Source of the DNA: Megachile rotundata
Lineage: Eukaryota; Arthropoda; Insecta; Hymenoptera; Megachilidae
Assembly: GCF_050947335.1 (NCBI RefSeq)
Contig: NC_134984.1
Location: 11,141,926-11,205,925 of the forward strand
Direction of reading: 5' to 3'
Length of the DNA: 64,000 nt
Below the pieces are notes generated by a model. It worked only from the letters and a program-made list of their open reading frames with translations, was not told the DNA's origin and did no database searches. The translations under genes and the position numbers were made by a program. This document shows positions 1-12,110 of the stretch, one piece after another; the stretch's first letter is position 1; every line of letters begins with the position of its first letter.

Positions 1-39
1 TATTTTAGTAGGTGACACTGATTTGGAGATTTTTTTGGG

Positions 40-775
40 ATTTGGAGACTTTCAGATTTGGAGATTGAAGGATTTGGAAAGTGCGGAATTTGGAGATATT
101 TGGGACTTGGAGAGTTTGGGATTTCCAGATTTTTTGGATTTTGAGAGTTTGGGAATTGAAGATTTTTTTGAATTTAGAGAGTTTGGGATTTAAAGATATT
201 TGGAATTTGGAGAGTTTGGGATTCGAAGATATTTGGAATTTAGAGAATTTGGGATTTGGAGAGTTCGGAATTTGGATAGATTGGGATTTGAGGAGTTTTG
301 GGATTTAGAGAGTTTGGGATTTGGAGAGATTGGGATTTGGAGAGTTTGGGATTTGAAGATATTTGGAATTTAGAGAATTTGGGATTTGGGGAGTTTGGAA
401 CTTGGATAGATTGGGATTTGAGGAGTTTTGGGATTTAGAGAGTTTGGGATTTGGAGAGATTGGGATTTGGAGAGTTTGGGATTTGAAGATATTTGGAATT
501 TAGAGAATTTGGGATTTGGAGAGTTTGGGATTTTGAGAGCTTGGGATTTGGAGAGTTTAGGATTTGGAGAGTTTGGAATTTGGATAGATTGGGATTTGAG
601 GAGTTTTGGGATTTAGAGAGTTTGGGATTTGGAGAGATTGGGATTTGGAGAGATTGGGATTTGGAGAGATTGGGATTTGGAGAGATTGAGATTTGGAGAG
701 ATTGGAATTTGAAGAGATTGGGATTTGAAGAGTTTAGAATTTGGAAAGTTTGGAATCTGAAGGTTTTCGTGTAAA
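40..775. repeat. Minisatellite, 16-bp unit GGATTTGGAGAGATTG
   Basis: Tandem array, G/T-rich on the + strand. The commonest unit is GGATTTGGAGAGATTG or GGATTTGGAGAGTTTG, two 8-bp halves. A longer block containing GGATAGATTGGG recurs at 274, 404 and 582, spaced 130 and 178 bp, so a higher-order repeat lies over the basic unit. The cleanest copies are at about 625-700 and both edges decay into degenerate copies. Open frames here show an 8-residue amino-acid period and are a by-product of the unit. A close relative of this array lies at 7.44-8.29 kb. Confidence 0.95.
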
Positions 776-1359
776 TTATTATATAAATTCCATAAATTTA
801 CTGATTTACAATTATAGTGAACACGTAATAATTTCATCAAAATGATAATATCTGAAGAATGCAAAATTCAACATGAGAGCCATGTCATTTTTTCTTGGAA
901 CAGTGTCACTTTTTCTTAAACAAAACTTACAAATACTTTACAATGAATTTTTAAATATTTTAATAGCAGTCATCAACGAATTCACCTTGTTATTCTACCA
1001 TTTTTCCTTTTATTCCATTATTATTCTTTTAATTTTATCACTGTTCCTTTTATCCCGACATGACTGAAAGAACGTAGTCGCAAGAACATTTTCTCGTGTT
1101 TTATGAAGATTTGTAAGGTACTGAAAAAATGTTGCTATAAAACAACTCATATTTTTCATTCGACTCGTCGTTAGTCTTTCTAACAGCAAGAAAGTGTTAG
1201 CCAATAAATTTCCCATCGTGTTTTAGTGACATACATTGTACGTCATGTAACGACCCGATTTAGAGAAGCTGGCGATAAAGTACGTCCTGCATGATGCACG
1301 TGTTATGCGATTTAACGACAAGCGATTTTTTTTCTAAACCGAAGGACATTTATATCACA
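776..1359. other. AT-rich unique sequence, no gene seen
   Basis: No tandem structure and no recognisable coding sequence. Short open frames of 60-70 codons on both strands have hydrophobic, AT-driven composition and resemble nothing I know. Confidence 0.5.
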
Positions 1360-1450
1360 ATATTTATTTATTATCTAATAAATAATAAATTTATTATAAA
1401 TAATAAATAATAAATTTATTATAAATTTATTATAAATAATAAATTTTCAA
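1360..1450. repeat. AT simple repeat (ATAAATAATAAATTTATT type)
   Basis: Nearly pure A/T stretch of alternating ATAAATAATAAA and TTTATTATAAA blocks, making it partly palindromic. AT-rich unique sequence follows to about 1850. Confidence 0.8.
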
Positions 1451-1864
1451 TCTACATTACAATCACAAATTATACAAATTCAGTATTCAAAAAATAATAA
1501 TAATTTGTCATTTATTATAATGCAAAATGAAAATATTAATTACTATCTTATATAATGATAATGTAATTTTTCATTAGAACAAAACGAATGAAATTCTTAT
1601 TTCATTACTTTTTTGTAATATACAGAAAAATATAAATTTAACAAATTTCATGGTAATCATATATTATACAATATATTGTGTACATAATATTTTTTATATT
1701 AATAGTTAATATTATTAACTTTATACTATTTATACTATTAATGTCTTTTAAGTCTACTTTTACACTATTACTTTCATAATATATAATTAAGAGTATAAAA
1801 TTATAAAATTATATTATACATAAACATGTTACATAGCGTACTCTAAAACCTATGTAAAGTATAA

Positions 1865-2115
1865 TAAATTAGAATTAACACGTTTGTTCAGCCTAACCTG
1901 AACCCAAGTAATTAGAGTCAACACGTTATTCAGCGCTCTGTACAACCCTGTACAAAATACAGTAATTAGAATTAACACGTCATTCAATGTCCCTGCACCC
2001 TGCGCAAAGTATAGTAATTAAAACTAATACCCGATGTACCCTTTCCTACAAAGCAATTAGTGTCAACACGTTATTCAGCGACCTGCACAAAGTAACCCTG
2101 TACAAAATTGTTTGG
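1865..2115. repeat. Degenerate tandem repeat around RRNTYAACACG
   Basis: A block of the form GTAATTAGAGTCAACACG followed by TTATTCAGCG and CCTGTACAAA recurs. GAATTAACACG lies at 1872, GAGTCAACACG at 1915, GAATTAACACG at 1979, and GTGTCAACACG at 2060, with a decayed copy near 2020. Spacing is irregular (43, 64, about 41 and 40). It looks like an old, decaying satellite. Confidence 0.7.
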
Positions 2116-2119
2116 TCAC

Positions 2120-2620
2120 AGTTGCAGTAATTTCATCCCATTTCTGAACAGTTGATCGAACGATGCCGCGAAGGAGACAGCAAAGGCGTAGATAGTTGCG
2201 AGGATGAAAAGGGTACGAAGAGGGTTGGAGACCGCTGCAGGTTGCAGAAGGGATGTGCAGCCGGTGGTTTGCGGGCAACCAGCAATTAGCCGAGATATTA
2301 TCGCGATCGGTGATGTGCTTCGGTAAAATCTATCTATTATCGTTAGCCCCACGGCCACCTATCATACAAGTTCTCCCACGTGTACACACACACGCGCAGA
2401 ACTGCGAAATCAATTGCCTTTCGTTCGAATTAACCGATCATCCGTGACTTTCGCTGTCTTCTTCGAGTAATTACCGCTCGAGATGGTCGATCCAGGTCGA
2501 TCCGATTCGATCTAAACTTACCTCGATTGTTACTGTTGGACGATAAATTAGGAATTGAGAGCAAAGTATGGTGGAAAATTGACATTGAAACTGTTTCATT
2601 GTTAACAGTTGCTAAACGCA
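2120..2620. other. CpG-richer unique tract
   Basis: Base composition shifts to about half G+C with many CG dinucleotides. Overlapping short frames exist on both strands but none resembles a known protein. It could be a regulatory or untranslated segment. Confidence 0.3.
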
Positions 2621-5379
2621 TTTGTTGATGTTTGCAGTTGTTGAAAAGATATATTTATTTAACAGTATTTCAAGAGGTGTCAAATGACGCCTTTCAAATC
2701 TTAACTTATTTAATAAATTTAACTTATTTAGCTTAAAATTATTCTCTAAGTTGAATCATTTCTCCACAATTAATTTTTCGACTTTCATACAATAGCTGTC
2801 AAAATTGATTCAGTGATATGGTATATTGTAAAAATGTGGTATACGGTAAAAATGCGTATGTGGTATATTTATTTCTGCTATGGGGTCTTTTGATACCTTC
2901 AGGATCTTATTCTCTGTCATTGGAGGAATTCTCTGTCAGTGATGGAACCAGGAAAATTAAAATTTCGTCAGGTTCCATCATTGTCTCCTCCCACGTGATG
3001 TGCGACCGCAGCGCCAAAGTACTGTCACGTGACACGTGACTCACAACCGATAAGTTCTATATCTTCTAATGTCTCATATTTATTTTCACACATAGAATAT
3101 ATCGATAAAGTATGGTGGTAAAGAATTGGGACACCCTGCACGTTTTAACCGTTGGTCTCTGATTTGTGCTACATCGCAACAATTTACCCTCTCGGGCGTG
3201 AACTGTTCATTTCATCGCGACACACCTAAGTACAAGGGCTATTTATTCTGATAGCGGGAACATGCGTCCTAAACGCTGCTGGCCCTTTGTACTCAGTCGG
3301 AAACAAAGCGTCCCTTTGACAGGTTCGTTGCAGAAGCAACGGCAGAGTCAGAAAACGCTCACCGAGCGATGTTTTCGTATGCGTGACACGCCGTTAAAGT
3401 GGAAGCCTGAAAAATGACAGCTCATAAAAGTTAAGACAAAAGGTGCCGCTGGCGATTGCCTCCTTTTCTCCGCCGCTGAATGACGAGCTTGTGCTAGAAA
3501 CGGATGCAAAGCATCAGTGCTGGATTAACTGCTTTGAGGGCCCTGAGCACTTTCAATATTTTCAGATTTTATTATAAAGCGTGTTCGCTGTGATACAATT
3601 AATGATTTTGCAAAATGATGCATTCAGTATAAAAATTTCTGAATATTATTTTATTTATATTGTTTATATTTTGAAAGACATTTTTGTATAAAAATATGGG
3701 ACAGTTTGTATCATATATAATTGTTAAGATTGACAGACAATATGTAATTAATATAGTAAGGAAATATATTCACGTCTAGTTCGTAACAGATATTTATCAA
3801 GTGATTACTTATTGAGCCTGCAGTCCATAACTATTATTACAGCATCATAACAATTATTACAGCAATTAAACAATCAATAACGTTTATTATTCCACTTCCA
3901 TGTATATTACACCAACTGCCCGCCATCTTTTTATCGAAACTCGTTACATAGATAAAGTTTGCTATCATAGCGGAAGAGAGACGACTCTTAGGTTATGTTT
4001 ACGTAGCGTAAAAGTAGGTTTGTCGTGTGGTCATGGCCGTTTATGAGGACTGTTCGTACAGGTTGTCGTTTACAGAATTTCACTTGTTAGTTCTCCGCTG
4101 ACGGCTCAGAACGCTTTGTGGTTTATAACTCGAAGCGAGTGTTGAGAAATATGCGTGGACTCTACAGTTGTTCGCTTAGTTACACTACAATGCTGCGGCT
4201 GCTGTTCACGAGCGTGAAATTCGAGGGACAGAAATTGCTTCAAAGTGCTTTTTATCTGATTTGCGTTTAGTGTAGTTATAACCTTCTAGTACGAATTCCG
4301 ATACCACAAGTACGGAACTGTACTTGTACTGTGATGATACAAGCTTTATTAAAGTACTGTAAAACCTTATACGGACTATTCACTCAGGTATATAAATGTA
4401 AAGGCCAAACCGTGGCAGATACGACTTTTTGTTAGAGAATCAAACATTCTTAAAACCTCTGGAAAAATTGTCGAAAGTACCCAAAGGTGGCTGACGAGAT
4501 GTCGAGCCTGGATCTGAATCCCAGCCAGCGAAAAGGAGTCTATCAGTATATCTCTTATGGACTTCAATGATTTTTCTTTCAATTACTTTGCTTTAAATTG
4601 CATAGAATATACAATCGTATATTCGTGGCGAAACTGAAATTTTGTTATAACAAAATTTAGTCAAAAATAAAAACTGGGAGGTTCGCTGTTGAATCTATTA
4701 CTTTACAACATTAAATCATTTCACTCTATACATTCCATACAATACGGTTTATAATTAATTTACATGAAACAGTTCAGTGATTTCTCAATTTTTTAGTATA
4801 AATTTGCACAAAAATCATCGAAAGTATTTTACACATTATTTGATAAATATCTACGATATTGTAACATTCTAAAGTTGTCTTCGTTTTATATTTCATTCGT
4901 AAACACATAGAGTTTGTCTATGCTTATTATACGCATATTTTTACTGATAACTTCAGTATAAAGACTACGTAAGTGAAACTGGCTGACAGGATAAATAAAA
5001 TGTAATAAAACTCGTCAGTCGGAAGATTGAAACAATTAAGCACTGTCTAGGTCGTGACCAGGACATCACATTGACGCGCGGTTTTATAAATATTGAGTAT
5101 ATTTCTGTTTGGCTAGACTTCTGATTATTTGATGGCGCGAAAGCGCGGAGCAAGAAACGAGACACGTTTTCGACAATGTTATATTTATGCGGCGGTTTCA
5201 CTCCTACGCTTTGTCACTAGATGGTGTATGAGACGGAGACTGACTTTCTCGCTAGTACTCAACTTCTGATTCCTACAAATAGTCTACGTAGACTATTCTA
5301 GACTATGTTTAGTCTAGAGTAATAAAGATATAAATAATATGAACGCGTATAATAAAAACCAAAGTAAGCTTTAACTTAT
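2621..5379. other. Mostly unique sequence, no gene seen
   Basis: Mixed AT-rich and CpG-richer sequence (3.1-3.5 and 4.0-4.3 kb are less AT-rich). It contains a possible hairpin at 3230-3295 and short frames of 68-78 codons without recognisable homology. No splice-bounded exon with convincing coding character was found. Confidence 0.4.
3230..3293 (+). other. Possible hairpin, AGTACAAGGGC stem
   Basis: AGTACAAGGGC at about 3230 is complementary to GCCCTTTGTACT ending at about 3293, with one bulged base and a loop of about 40 bases. It could be a structured RNA or a chance or relic inverted repeat; the loop is long for a standard insect microRNA precursor. Confidence 0.3.
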
Positions 5380-5790
5380 AAGAGTCGCAGGATCATTCCT
5401 CGTCAAATCGATTATTTTTGGACTTCACCATCTGCAATTTTGCTCCAATCAAAATATGTTGTAGTCCATGTGAAATTAGGGTGGGTTTAAGTCATCATTT
5501 TGCCGGTTTCGAATTTGTTAAGTAATAACAAGCTTTCAAAGTTTGCAATTTTTGCCCATTTTTACGAAAATAGGCTTCACTTACAAATTTTTTTCTCAGA
5601 AACTACTCAACCGATTTAGCTAAATTTTCTTTTGTTTTATTCATAGAAGATTGGGCTATTTTAAAATATTTTTTTTAGTTCCGTCAATTTGTTATAAAAT
5701 ATCGAAAAATTTAAACAAATTCTTTTTGTGTGTTTTTTCCAATGAGGGACGTATAGGGCTTAAATTTAAAAAAATATAGTCATATTCTTT
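5380..5790. mobile_element. Possible degenerate transposon fragment
   Basis: The stretch containing AACTACTCAACCGATTTAGC followed by TTCATAGAAGATTGG resembles sequence I associate with dispersed insect repeat elements. No termini, target-site duplication or coding sequence could be defined. The call rests on impression of the phrase, not on structure, and could be wrong. Confidence 0.3.
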
Positions 5791-6430
5791 TTTACATGTT
5801 TCATTTTATTTGCTATAATATGTAATATTATATTTTATAGAATATTTTATAAAATCCTAATAGAATATTCGACGAAATATATACACGACTGTAACAAACA
5901 TAAATTCTTTATGAAAAAGCATAAACAATGAGTTTAAAAATATCAATATAGCATTTTAGATTTCTGTTAAAATTAAATATTCTTACCGTTTAATCAATTT
6001 TGGCTGTGAGTTTAATTCCAAAGTTAAAAGGATTTCGTTGTACTATAACTTTCAGTTCCTGTGGGGTAAATCGAATATGCTCTTCTAGCTGTCACTTAGT
6101 GTCAATTAACCGTTGCTAGAAATACTGTATACAATTATACTTTCAATGCATAAGAACCTTTACATAAACAACAATTAATAGCAACAAGGAGTAACATAAA
6201 CGAGCGGCTATTAATTACAAATATATTCACTATACTTGTACCGACTGACGCCATCATGATTTTCATCTATCCATTAATCATCGTAGAACTCTGAATATTC
6301 AATCAATCAATCAATTTTGAATAGTTTTGATGTGCTTTATACATAAACACGAAACGTTACAAATTATGCACCGTCTTTATGGTTCGTCAAAATTGTTTAC
6401 ATTACAAATTTAAACATTGTTTAAATATAA
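5791..6430. other. AT-rich unique sequence
   Basis: No tandem structure, RNA gene or convincing frame seen. It contains short simple stretches such as repeated AATC near 6300. Confidence 0.4.
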
Positions 6431-6449
6431 GTTTAAATATAGTTAAAGT

Positions 6450-6885
6450 ATTCAATTTTGAAATCTTCAAATTTACAAAATTTTAGGTATACATACTTTC
6501 AAATGATCAAACTTAAATTTTTCAAATTTTCAAGTCAAGTTTTCAAATTTTTAAATTTCACATTCCCTAATTATCCAAATGGCAAAAATTTCAATTTCTC
6601 AGTTTCCCAAATCATAAATGTTCAAATTGTTAAATTTCTTAAGTTACCAATTTTCAAGTTACTGAATTTCTTAAATTAGTAAATTTGAAAGACCTACATT
6701 TCCTAAATTACAAAATTTCAAGTTCTTGAATTTCTTAAATTACCAAATTTGAAAGACCTACATTTCCTAAATTACAAAATTTCAAGTTCTTGAATTTCTT
6801 AAATTACCAAATTTGAAAGACCTACAATTCCCAAATTACAAAATGCAAGATTTCGAACTCCTAAATTCTGCAAATTGTAAAATTT
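6450..6885. repeat. 64-bp tandem repeat in degenerate AAATTNNN sequence
   Basis: The block around GAAAGACCTACATTTCC recurs at 6687, 6751 and 6815, exactly 64 bp apart and almost identical. Each copy is itself made of loosely 8-bp-spaced AAATTNNN words such as CTAAATTACAAAATTTC. The flanks from 6450 are more decayed versions of the same material. The amino-acid frame across 6458-6679 is a by-product. Confidence 0.85.
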
Positions 6886-7439
6886 CTCATAACACAAACG
6901 TTCAAATTCAAAAACTGAATACCTTAAAAGTTCCTAAAAATAATATTTTGATTTCATGAAATTTATCAAAAGTCAAAGAACGCTAAGTATACATAACATT
7001 GTCCCCAACTTATTATTTTTGGAGTTAATGTACGCGAAGAACTCCAAACCTTCGAATTCGATCATAACTCTCCTCGATAAGAGTTCCATATTCGCGCCAG
7101 TGAATCGCAAGTTGCAAAGTGAGAATGTTTCTCGAGAACAAGGTGCACCGCTAAGGGTAAAAGCGGTGCAATTAAAAATTTGTACGACAAAAGGTATCCG
7201 CTTGTTAACGGATCAATGAAATCGCGTTAATTAAAAAAGTAGCTGCGAGTTATAAGCACGACTCAACTTTCGAGCCGCGAGCGACAATGTATCCCTGTGC
7301 AGTCGAGAGTGAATCTAGAATACTCCTAGGGGAAATGTAGTGTCCAAAGTGGAAGTATTAAATTATAAACCGAAGTCTTAATCTTTGATTTTTTGTGGAT
7401 GACTTTTTGACGATGTGATGAGAATTTGTGGTTTATAGG
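6886..7439. other. Unique sequence between arrays
   Basis: The segment at about 7000-7330 is CpG-richer. An 87-codon frame (6956-7219) has no recognisable features and begins in repeat-like AT sequence. Confidence 0.35.
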
Positions 7440-8290
7440 ATTTGGGAACTTTAGGATGTGGAGATATGTGTAGAGAATATTTAGGGATTTGGAGATTTTG
7501 GAGATTTGGAGATCGGTTCAAGGTTTGAGCATTTGGGATTTGAGGAGTTTCGGGATTTAGAGAGTTTAGGATTTGAGGAGTTTTGGGATTTGGAGAGATT
7601 GGAATTTGGAGAGATTGGGATTTGAAGAGTTTGGGATTTGGAGAGTTTAGGATTTGAGGAGTTTTGGGATTTGAAGAGTTTGGGATTTAGAGAGATTGGA
7701 ATTTTGAGAGATTGGGATTTGAAGAGTTTGGGATTTGAAGAGTTTTGGGATTTGAAGAGTTTGGGATTTAGAGAGATTAGAATTTTGAGAAATTGGGATT
7801 TGAAGAGTTTGGGATTTGGAGAGTTTAGGATTTGAGGAGTTTTGGGATTTGAAGAGTTTGGGATTTGAGGAGTTTTGGGATTTAGAGAGATTGGAATTTT
7901 GAGAAATTGGGATTTGAAGAGTTTGGGATTTGGAGAGTTTAGGATTTGAGGAGTTTTGGGATTTGAAGAGTTTGGAATTTGGAGAGTTTAGGATTTGAGG
8001 AGTTTTGGGATTTTGAGAGATTGGGATTTGAAGAGTTTGAGATTTGGAGAGTTTAGGATTTGAGGAGTTTTGGGATTTGAAGAGTTTGGGATTTGGGGAG
8101 TTTAGGATTTGAGGAGTTTTGGGATTTAGAGAGTTTGGGATTTGGAGATTTTTGGGACTTCGGAAGTTTGGTATTTGAAGAGCTTGGCACTTTGGAAGTT
8201 TGATATTTAAAGAATTTGGAATGTAGAGAATTTGAGATTTAGATATTTTAGGATTTGCAGATTTTGGCATTTGAGGACTGTGAGACTTGA
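7440..8290. repeat. Minisatellite, 16-bp unit GGATTTGAAGAGTTTG
   Basis: Tandem array G/T-rich on the + strand. The main unit is GGATTTGAAGAGTTTG, interleaved with GGATTTGGAGAGTTTA and a 17-bp form GGATTTGAGGAGTTTTG. It is clearly related to the array at 0.04-0.78 kb, so one repeat family occupies two sites about 7 kb apart. The 225-codon open frame on the minus strand (7647-8324) reads the array and has an 8-residue period rich in Ser, Lys, Pro and Asn; there is no evidence that it is a gene. Confidence 0.95.
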
Positions 8291-9225
8291 TGAACATGAA
8301 TCTGAAAATTTCAGAACCCATCAAATCACAAATTCTAAAATTAAAAGAGTTTCAAATTTCGAAGGTACAAGAACTTGAAAATATCAAAACATCACGAAAA
8401 CGTATAAATACAATAATACTACACATAAGCCCCGAAACCGTTAAGTTCACATACGTGTCCTTCGAAAGTCGAGCGTGGCTGGCGAGTGTACAGCCATTGT
8501 GCTCCATTCTAGATAAATTAATTTTGTTTTCGAGTCCCCGAAGCGGCCAACGCTTTGTTAGACTTCGTTTACTCTGGAAAATTACAACGTTCTCTATGCA
8601 GTTACCGAGTGCACGTCCTTTAGTAGAAGTTCATGTCCCGTTAGTGGTACGAGCACGTGTTTGCTGCGGCTACGAAATACCAGCTATCAACCAGCTTCGA
8701 GCTCCACAAGTTTATTTCCTTGACCCTGCAATTCTCTCTCTTTCTCCGGCAGATGCGAAATCCTGGCTCGCTGTCTGACAAATGGACCGTTCTTCAAGTT
8801 TCCTTCGGTACCTTGGTGCCCTAAATTTCTTGCGGAGCTGCGTTACCGAGAGCGCTTTTGTACGGATCGCTTGAAATCGAGAAACCTGGAAATACCGCTA
8901 CAGAATCTTGTACTCGATTGCGTCTTAAAAGGTACTATTTTAGATTGGTAATGGAAGACGTAATTTCGATCTCAGAAGTTTCATAAATACCCTCTGAATT
9001 GCGTTTTGTTCTGTTATGGCAGAATTTGCAAATTAATTGATAATATTTGGTAATTTGAGATGGTGGAACATGTAGGATTTATCGATATTTGTGCAGAGTG
9101 GTCTTTAGTTTATGGGGCTCGTAAGGCGAGTTTGCATGAAGTTTGATGCTAATGGCGCCATCTGTCACGTCGTAGCTACAGGGACAATTGTATTATAACC
9201 TAACTTAATTATAGCAAATTGCAAA
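8291..9225. other. CpG-richer unique tract with a 163-codon frame
   Basis: From about 8430 to 8950 the sequence is less AT-rich. A + strand frame runs 8287-8778 but starts inside the decayed repeat edge and matches no family I know. Its central part lacks any recognisable motif. A TGGCGCCATCTG palindromic word lies near 9153. I do not call a gene. Confidence 0.3.
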
Positions 9226-9229
9226 TTTG

Positions 9230-9430
9230 AATATTAGGAATTTCAGAAATTTAATGATTACAATATTTAAGTATTCCAAAATTCAAAAACTTGATGACTG
9301 CAAAATTTATATACTAGAAACCCCAGAAACTTGACGACTACAAAATGTAAATACTGCAAAACTAAAAAACTTGAAAACCTAGAAACTTGACGATTACAAA
9401 ATGTAAATATTGCAAACTTAAAAATATGGT
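9230..9430. repeat. Degenerate repeat of GAAACTTGACGAYTACAAAA
   Basis: The phrase recurs at 9246, 9286, 9326 and 9382, spaced 40, 40 and 56 bp, all multiples of eight. A further looser copy lies near 9499. The region between is AT-rich with the same word set. Confidence 0.65.
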
Positions 9431-10315
9431 TGCCTAATTTATATATTAGTGCGCTTAAAAATTAGATTATTTGCAAAATTTATAAATTAGATGTCTCAGA
9501 AATTTAATGAATACAAAATGTGACTATTAGAAGACTCTCAAACATAATAACTGCAAAATAAAATTATATGAAAATTAAAATATAAGGAAAATTTAAAACC
9601 GTGTAAATTTAAGTATACATATATTTTAACATATGTCAACGTGAAAATTTCAGAATACGATAAAAAAGAATTACTAAAAAATTGTATCAAGGATGTATTG
9701 TAACAAAAATACATGCAAACAAACCACAAACACGTCAGCCAACCACTCAAACTATAAAATTACTTCTGTCCTTCCAATTACCCGAAAGTTTAAAAGCATA
9801 GAACAATAGTTAAGTTTCCTTAAATTTTCGACCGGCACGACATAATTTATCCGTGACAGCAAGAACGTCGAAAAGACATTTTTATGGCCTGTGCCCCACA
9901 CTGTTTTCACGGAAACGATCCGGCGGATAAAGTTGGCGAACACGATTTTACGGTTGGTCGATGTTCTTTATTGCGTGGTCACGTACTTCAGCGACTAGCT
10001 TTGAGGTTGCGTTGTGGTTTTACCTGGTTTTAGTTCATGCATTGTACCAAAAAGTCTCCATTCCTCCACCCGCTCGTGGGACTCTGCGATACCATCACAC
10101 GATGGTTAACCATACGTTGTTCTAACAAGTACCAAACGTACGCTTGCACAACTTTGCGTTAAATTTAAGGTTTTATATTTTCATGTAAATGTAACATTTT
10201 CACTTTTAAACATTAATGTACGATGAAATTTTTAAATTATTTTATAGATTTTCGACTTCTTAAATTTTGTTATATTATAAAGTTCATTAATCACCAAGTA
10301 TTTCTGTATTTTAAA
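9431..10315. other. AT-rich then CpG-richer unique sequence
   Basis: 9431-9750 is AT-rich; 9750-10150 contains more CG dinucleotides. No recognisable gene or RNA was found on either strand. Confidence 0.4.
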
Positions 10316-10320
10316 TTCGT

Positions 10321-10870
10321 ATATCCAAATTTGAATGTTCAGAAGTTATCAAGTTTTCAAATGGTCAAATCCTCACATTGCTAATTTAAGAAGAATTCGA
10401 ATTTGCAAATTATAAATTCTATAAATCTCCAACCTTTCAGATCTGCAAATTCTATCATCCCTATAGCCTCAAATCCCTACATTTCAACCTTAAATTTATA
10501 TCCAAATTTGAATGTTCAGAAGTTATCAAGTTCTCAAATGGTCAAATCCTCACATTGCAAATTTATGAAGAATTCGAATTAGCAAAAATGAATTCTATAA
10601 ATCCCCAACCTTTCAGATCTGCAAATTCTATCATCCCTATAGCCTCAAATCCCTACATTTCAACCTTAAATTTATATCCAAATTTGAATGTTCAGAAGTT
10701 ATCAAGTTCTCAAATGGTCAAATCCTCACATTGCAAATTTAAGAAGAATTCGAATTTGCAAAATATAAATTCTATAAATTTCCAACCTTTCAGATCTGCA
10801 AATTTTATCATCCCTATAGCCTCAAATCCTTATATTTCAACCATAAATTTATACTCAACTCTGCATCCTC
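10321..10870. repeat. Satellite, unit 176-177 bp, three copies
   Basis: The block starting ATATCCAAATTTGAATG occurs at 10321, 10498 and 10674 (spacing 177 and 176). Copies are very similar and include CAACCTTTCAGATCTGC and CTATAGCCTCAAATCC. The third copy decays after about 10860. Its interior consists of AAATNNNN words, suggesting that it grew from shorter repeats. The 108-codon frame inside is a by-product. Confidence 0.9.
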
Positions 10871-10929
10871 AACTCTTTTAATCCAAAATTCACATATACC
10901 CAAATTCTCAAATGTTCAAATACTTAAAT

Positions 10930-11700
10930 CCACATACTTCAAGTTGCCGAAGAAGGCAAATTCTCAAACGATGAATTACCAAGAAGTGTCATTAAGAAGT
11001 GTTGTCCTCTCTTTCCATATATAGTTATTCTAGGAGGTTCATCAACGTATTGCCAGAGCAATGATAGTTCACCGAAGTGGCTGGCGTAAAGCGATTAAAA
11101 CCCAGGTGGCAGATCGAAATCACGATTTTCCAGCGCAGTGAAACGGATTTAATCACCGGATCATTATTCCCGCGTACGATTAAACTCCGGTATCACGTTG
11201 AAAAGATCACACGGTTAATTATACGATCTCAGCTGGACTGCGAAAAAGGCCTGGTTCACTCGGTGTATTACGTGCGCCGGTACTTCTGCCTTGTAATCCT
11301 CATCGTGTGAATTATCTTCGACAAAGCGTGTAACGCTCACGGTGCCTGGCAACGTAATTGCAGACTGGCGTTGATTAACGTTGCCGATCGATCGTACGTC
11401 ACTGATCGATTGTACAGGTGATCAGTACCGCGCACGTCGATCAGTCGCTGCGCTCAATCTTCCTTTAAACTAACGCAATTTGCAGCCCCTCTTCCGTTCC
11501 CGCTTATTCACCACGTGGCCAACGTTTCGCGACACGCTAATCCGACGAGCCGAAATCTCCATGCGAAAGAAACGCCGCGGAGATTAACACCTTGATTGAC
11601 TACCCTCAGCGAACGTCGTTAAAGGGTTACGGTTGAGGGACGATTAATGCTTTTGCTGGGGTGCAGCTTTTGGGAAGCTTTTAAGGGCAAGGATGGTAAC
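10930..11700. other. CpG-rich unique tract
   Basis: Distinctly richer in G+C and CG dinucleotides than its surroundings, with several GATCGAT-type words around 11,390-11,450. A 77-codon frame at 11,077-11,310 is not recognisable. Possible regulatory or untranslated sequence. Confidence 0.35.
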
Positions 11701-11711
11701 TGTAGGTTTTC

Positions 11712-12110
11712 ATGTGGGATGTTAAATTTGGAAATTTAGGGATTTTGCGAGTTTGGGATTTTGGGACTTTGGGATTTTGGGATTTTGGGATTTTGGGATT
11801 TTGGGATTTTGGGATTTTGGGATTTTGGAATTTTGGGATTTTGGGATTTTGGCATTTTGGGATTCTGGGATTTTGGGATTTTGGAATTCTGGGATTCTGG
11901 GATTCTGGGATTTTGGGATTTTGGGATTTTGGGATTTTGGGATTTTGGGATTTTGGGATTTTGGGATTTTGGGATTTTGGGATTTTGGGATTTTGGGATT
12001 TTGGGATTTTGGGATTTTGGGATTCTGGGATTCTGGGATTCTGGGATTTTGGGATTTTGGGATTTTGGGATTTTAGGATTTTGAGATTTTGGGATTTTGG
12101 GATTTTGGAA
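11712..12110. repeat. Minisatellite, 8-bp unit GGGATTTT (about 45 copies)
   Basis: Nearly pure run of GGGATTTT with GGGATTCT and GGAATTTT variants. GGG recurs every 8 bp with 5-base spacers for long stretches, which meets the usual sequence rule for G-quadruplex formation on the + strand. At about 12,100 it changes to GGGAATTT without losing the 8-bp phase. All three + frames and the minus frames are open over long stretches (for example 159 codons + and 260 codons -), giving 8-residue protein repeats. This follows from a unit lacking stops, not from coding. Confidence 0.97.

Noticed and set aside
3120..3150. GGGACACCCTGCA word as the end of a mariner element
   Set aside because: Solitary, with no inverted partner near it.
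7647..8324. 225-codon Ser/Pro/Lys/Asn-rich minus frame
   Set aside because: It reads only the 16-bp minisatellite and its decayed edge.
8287..8778. 163-codon + frame as a gene
   Set aside because: Starts inside a decayed repeat, has no recognised domain, and the downstream half lies in a CpG-richer tract where open frames are common.
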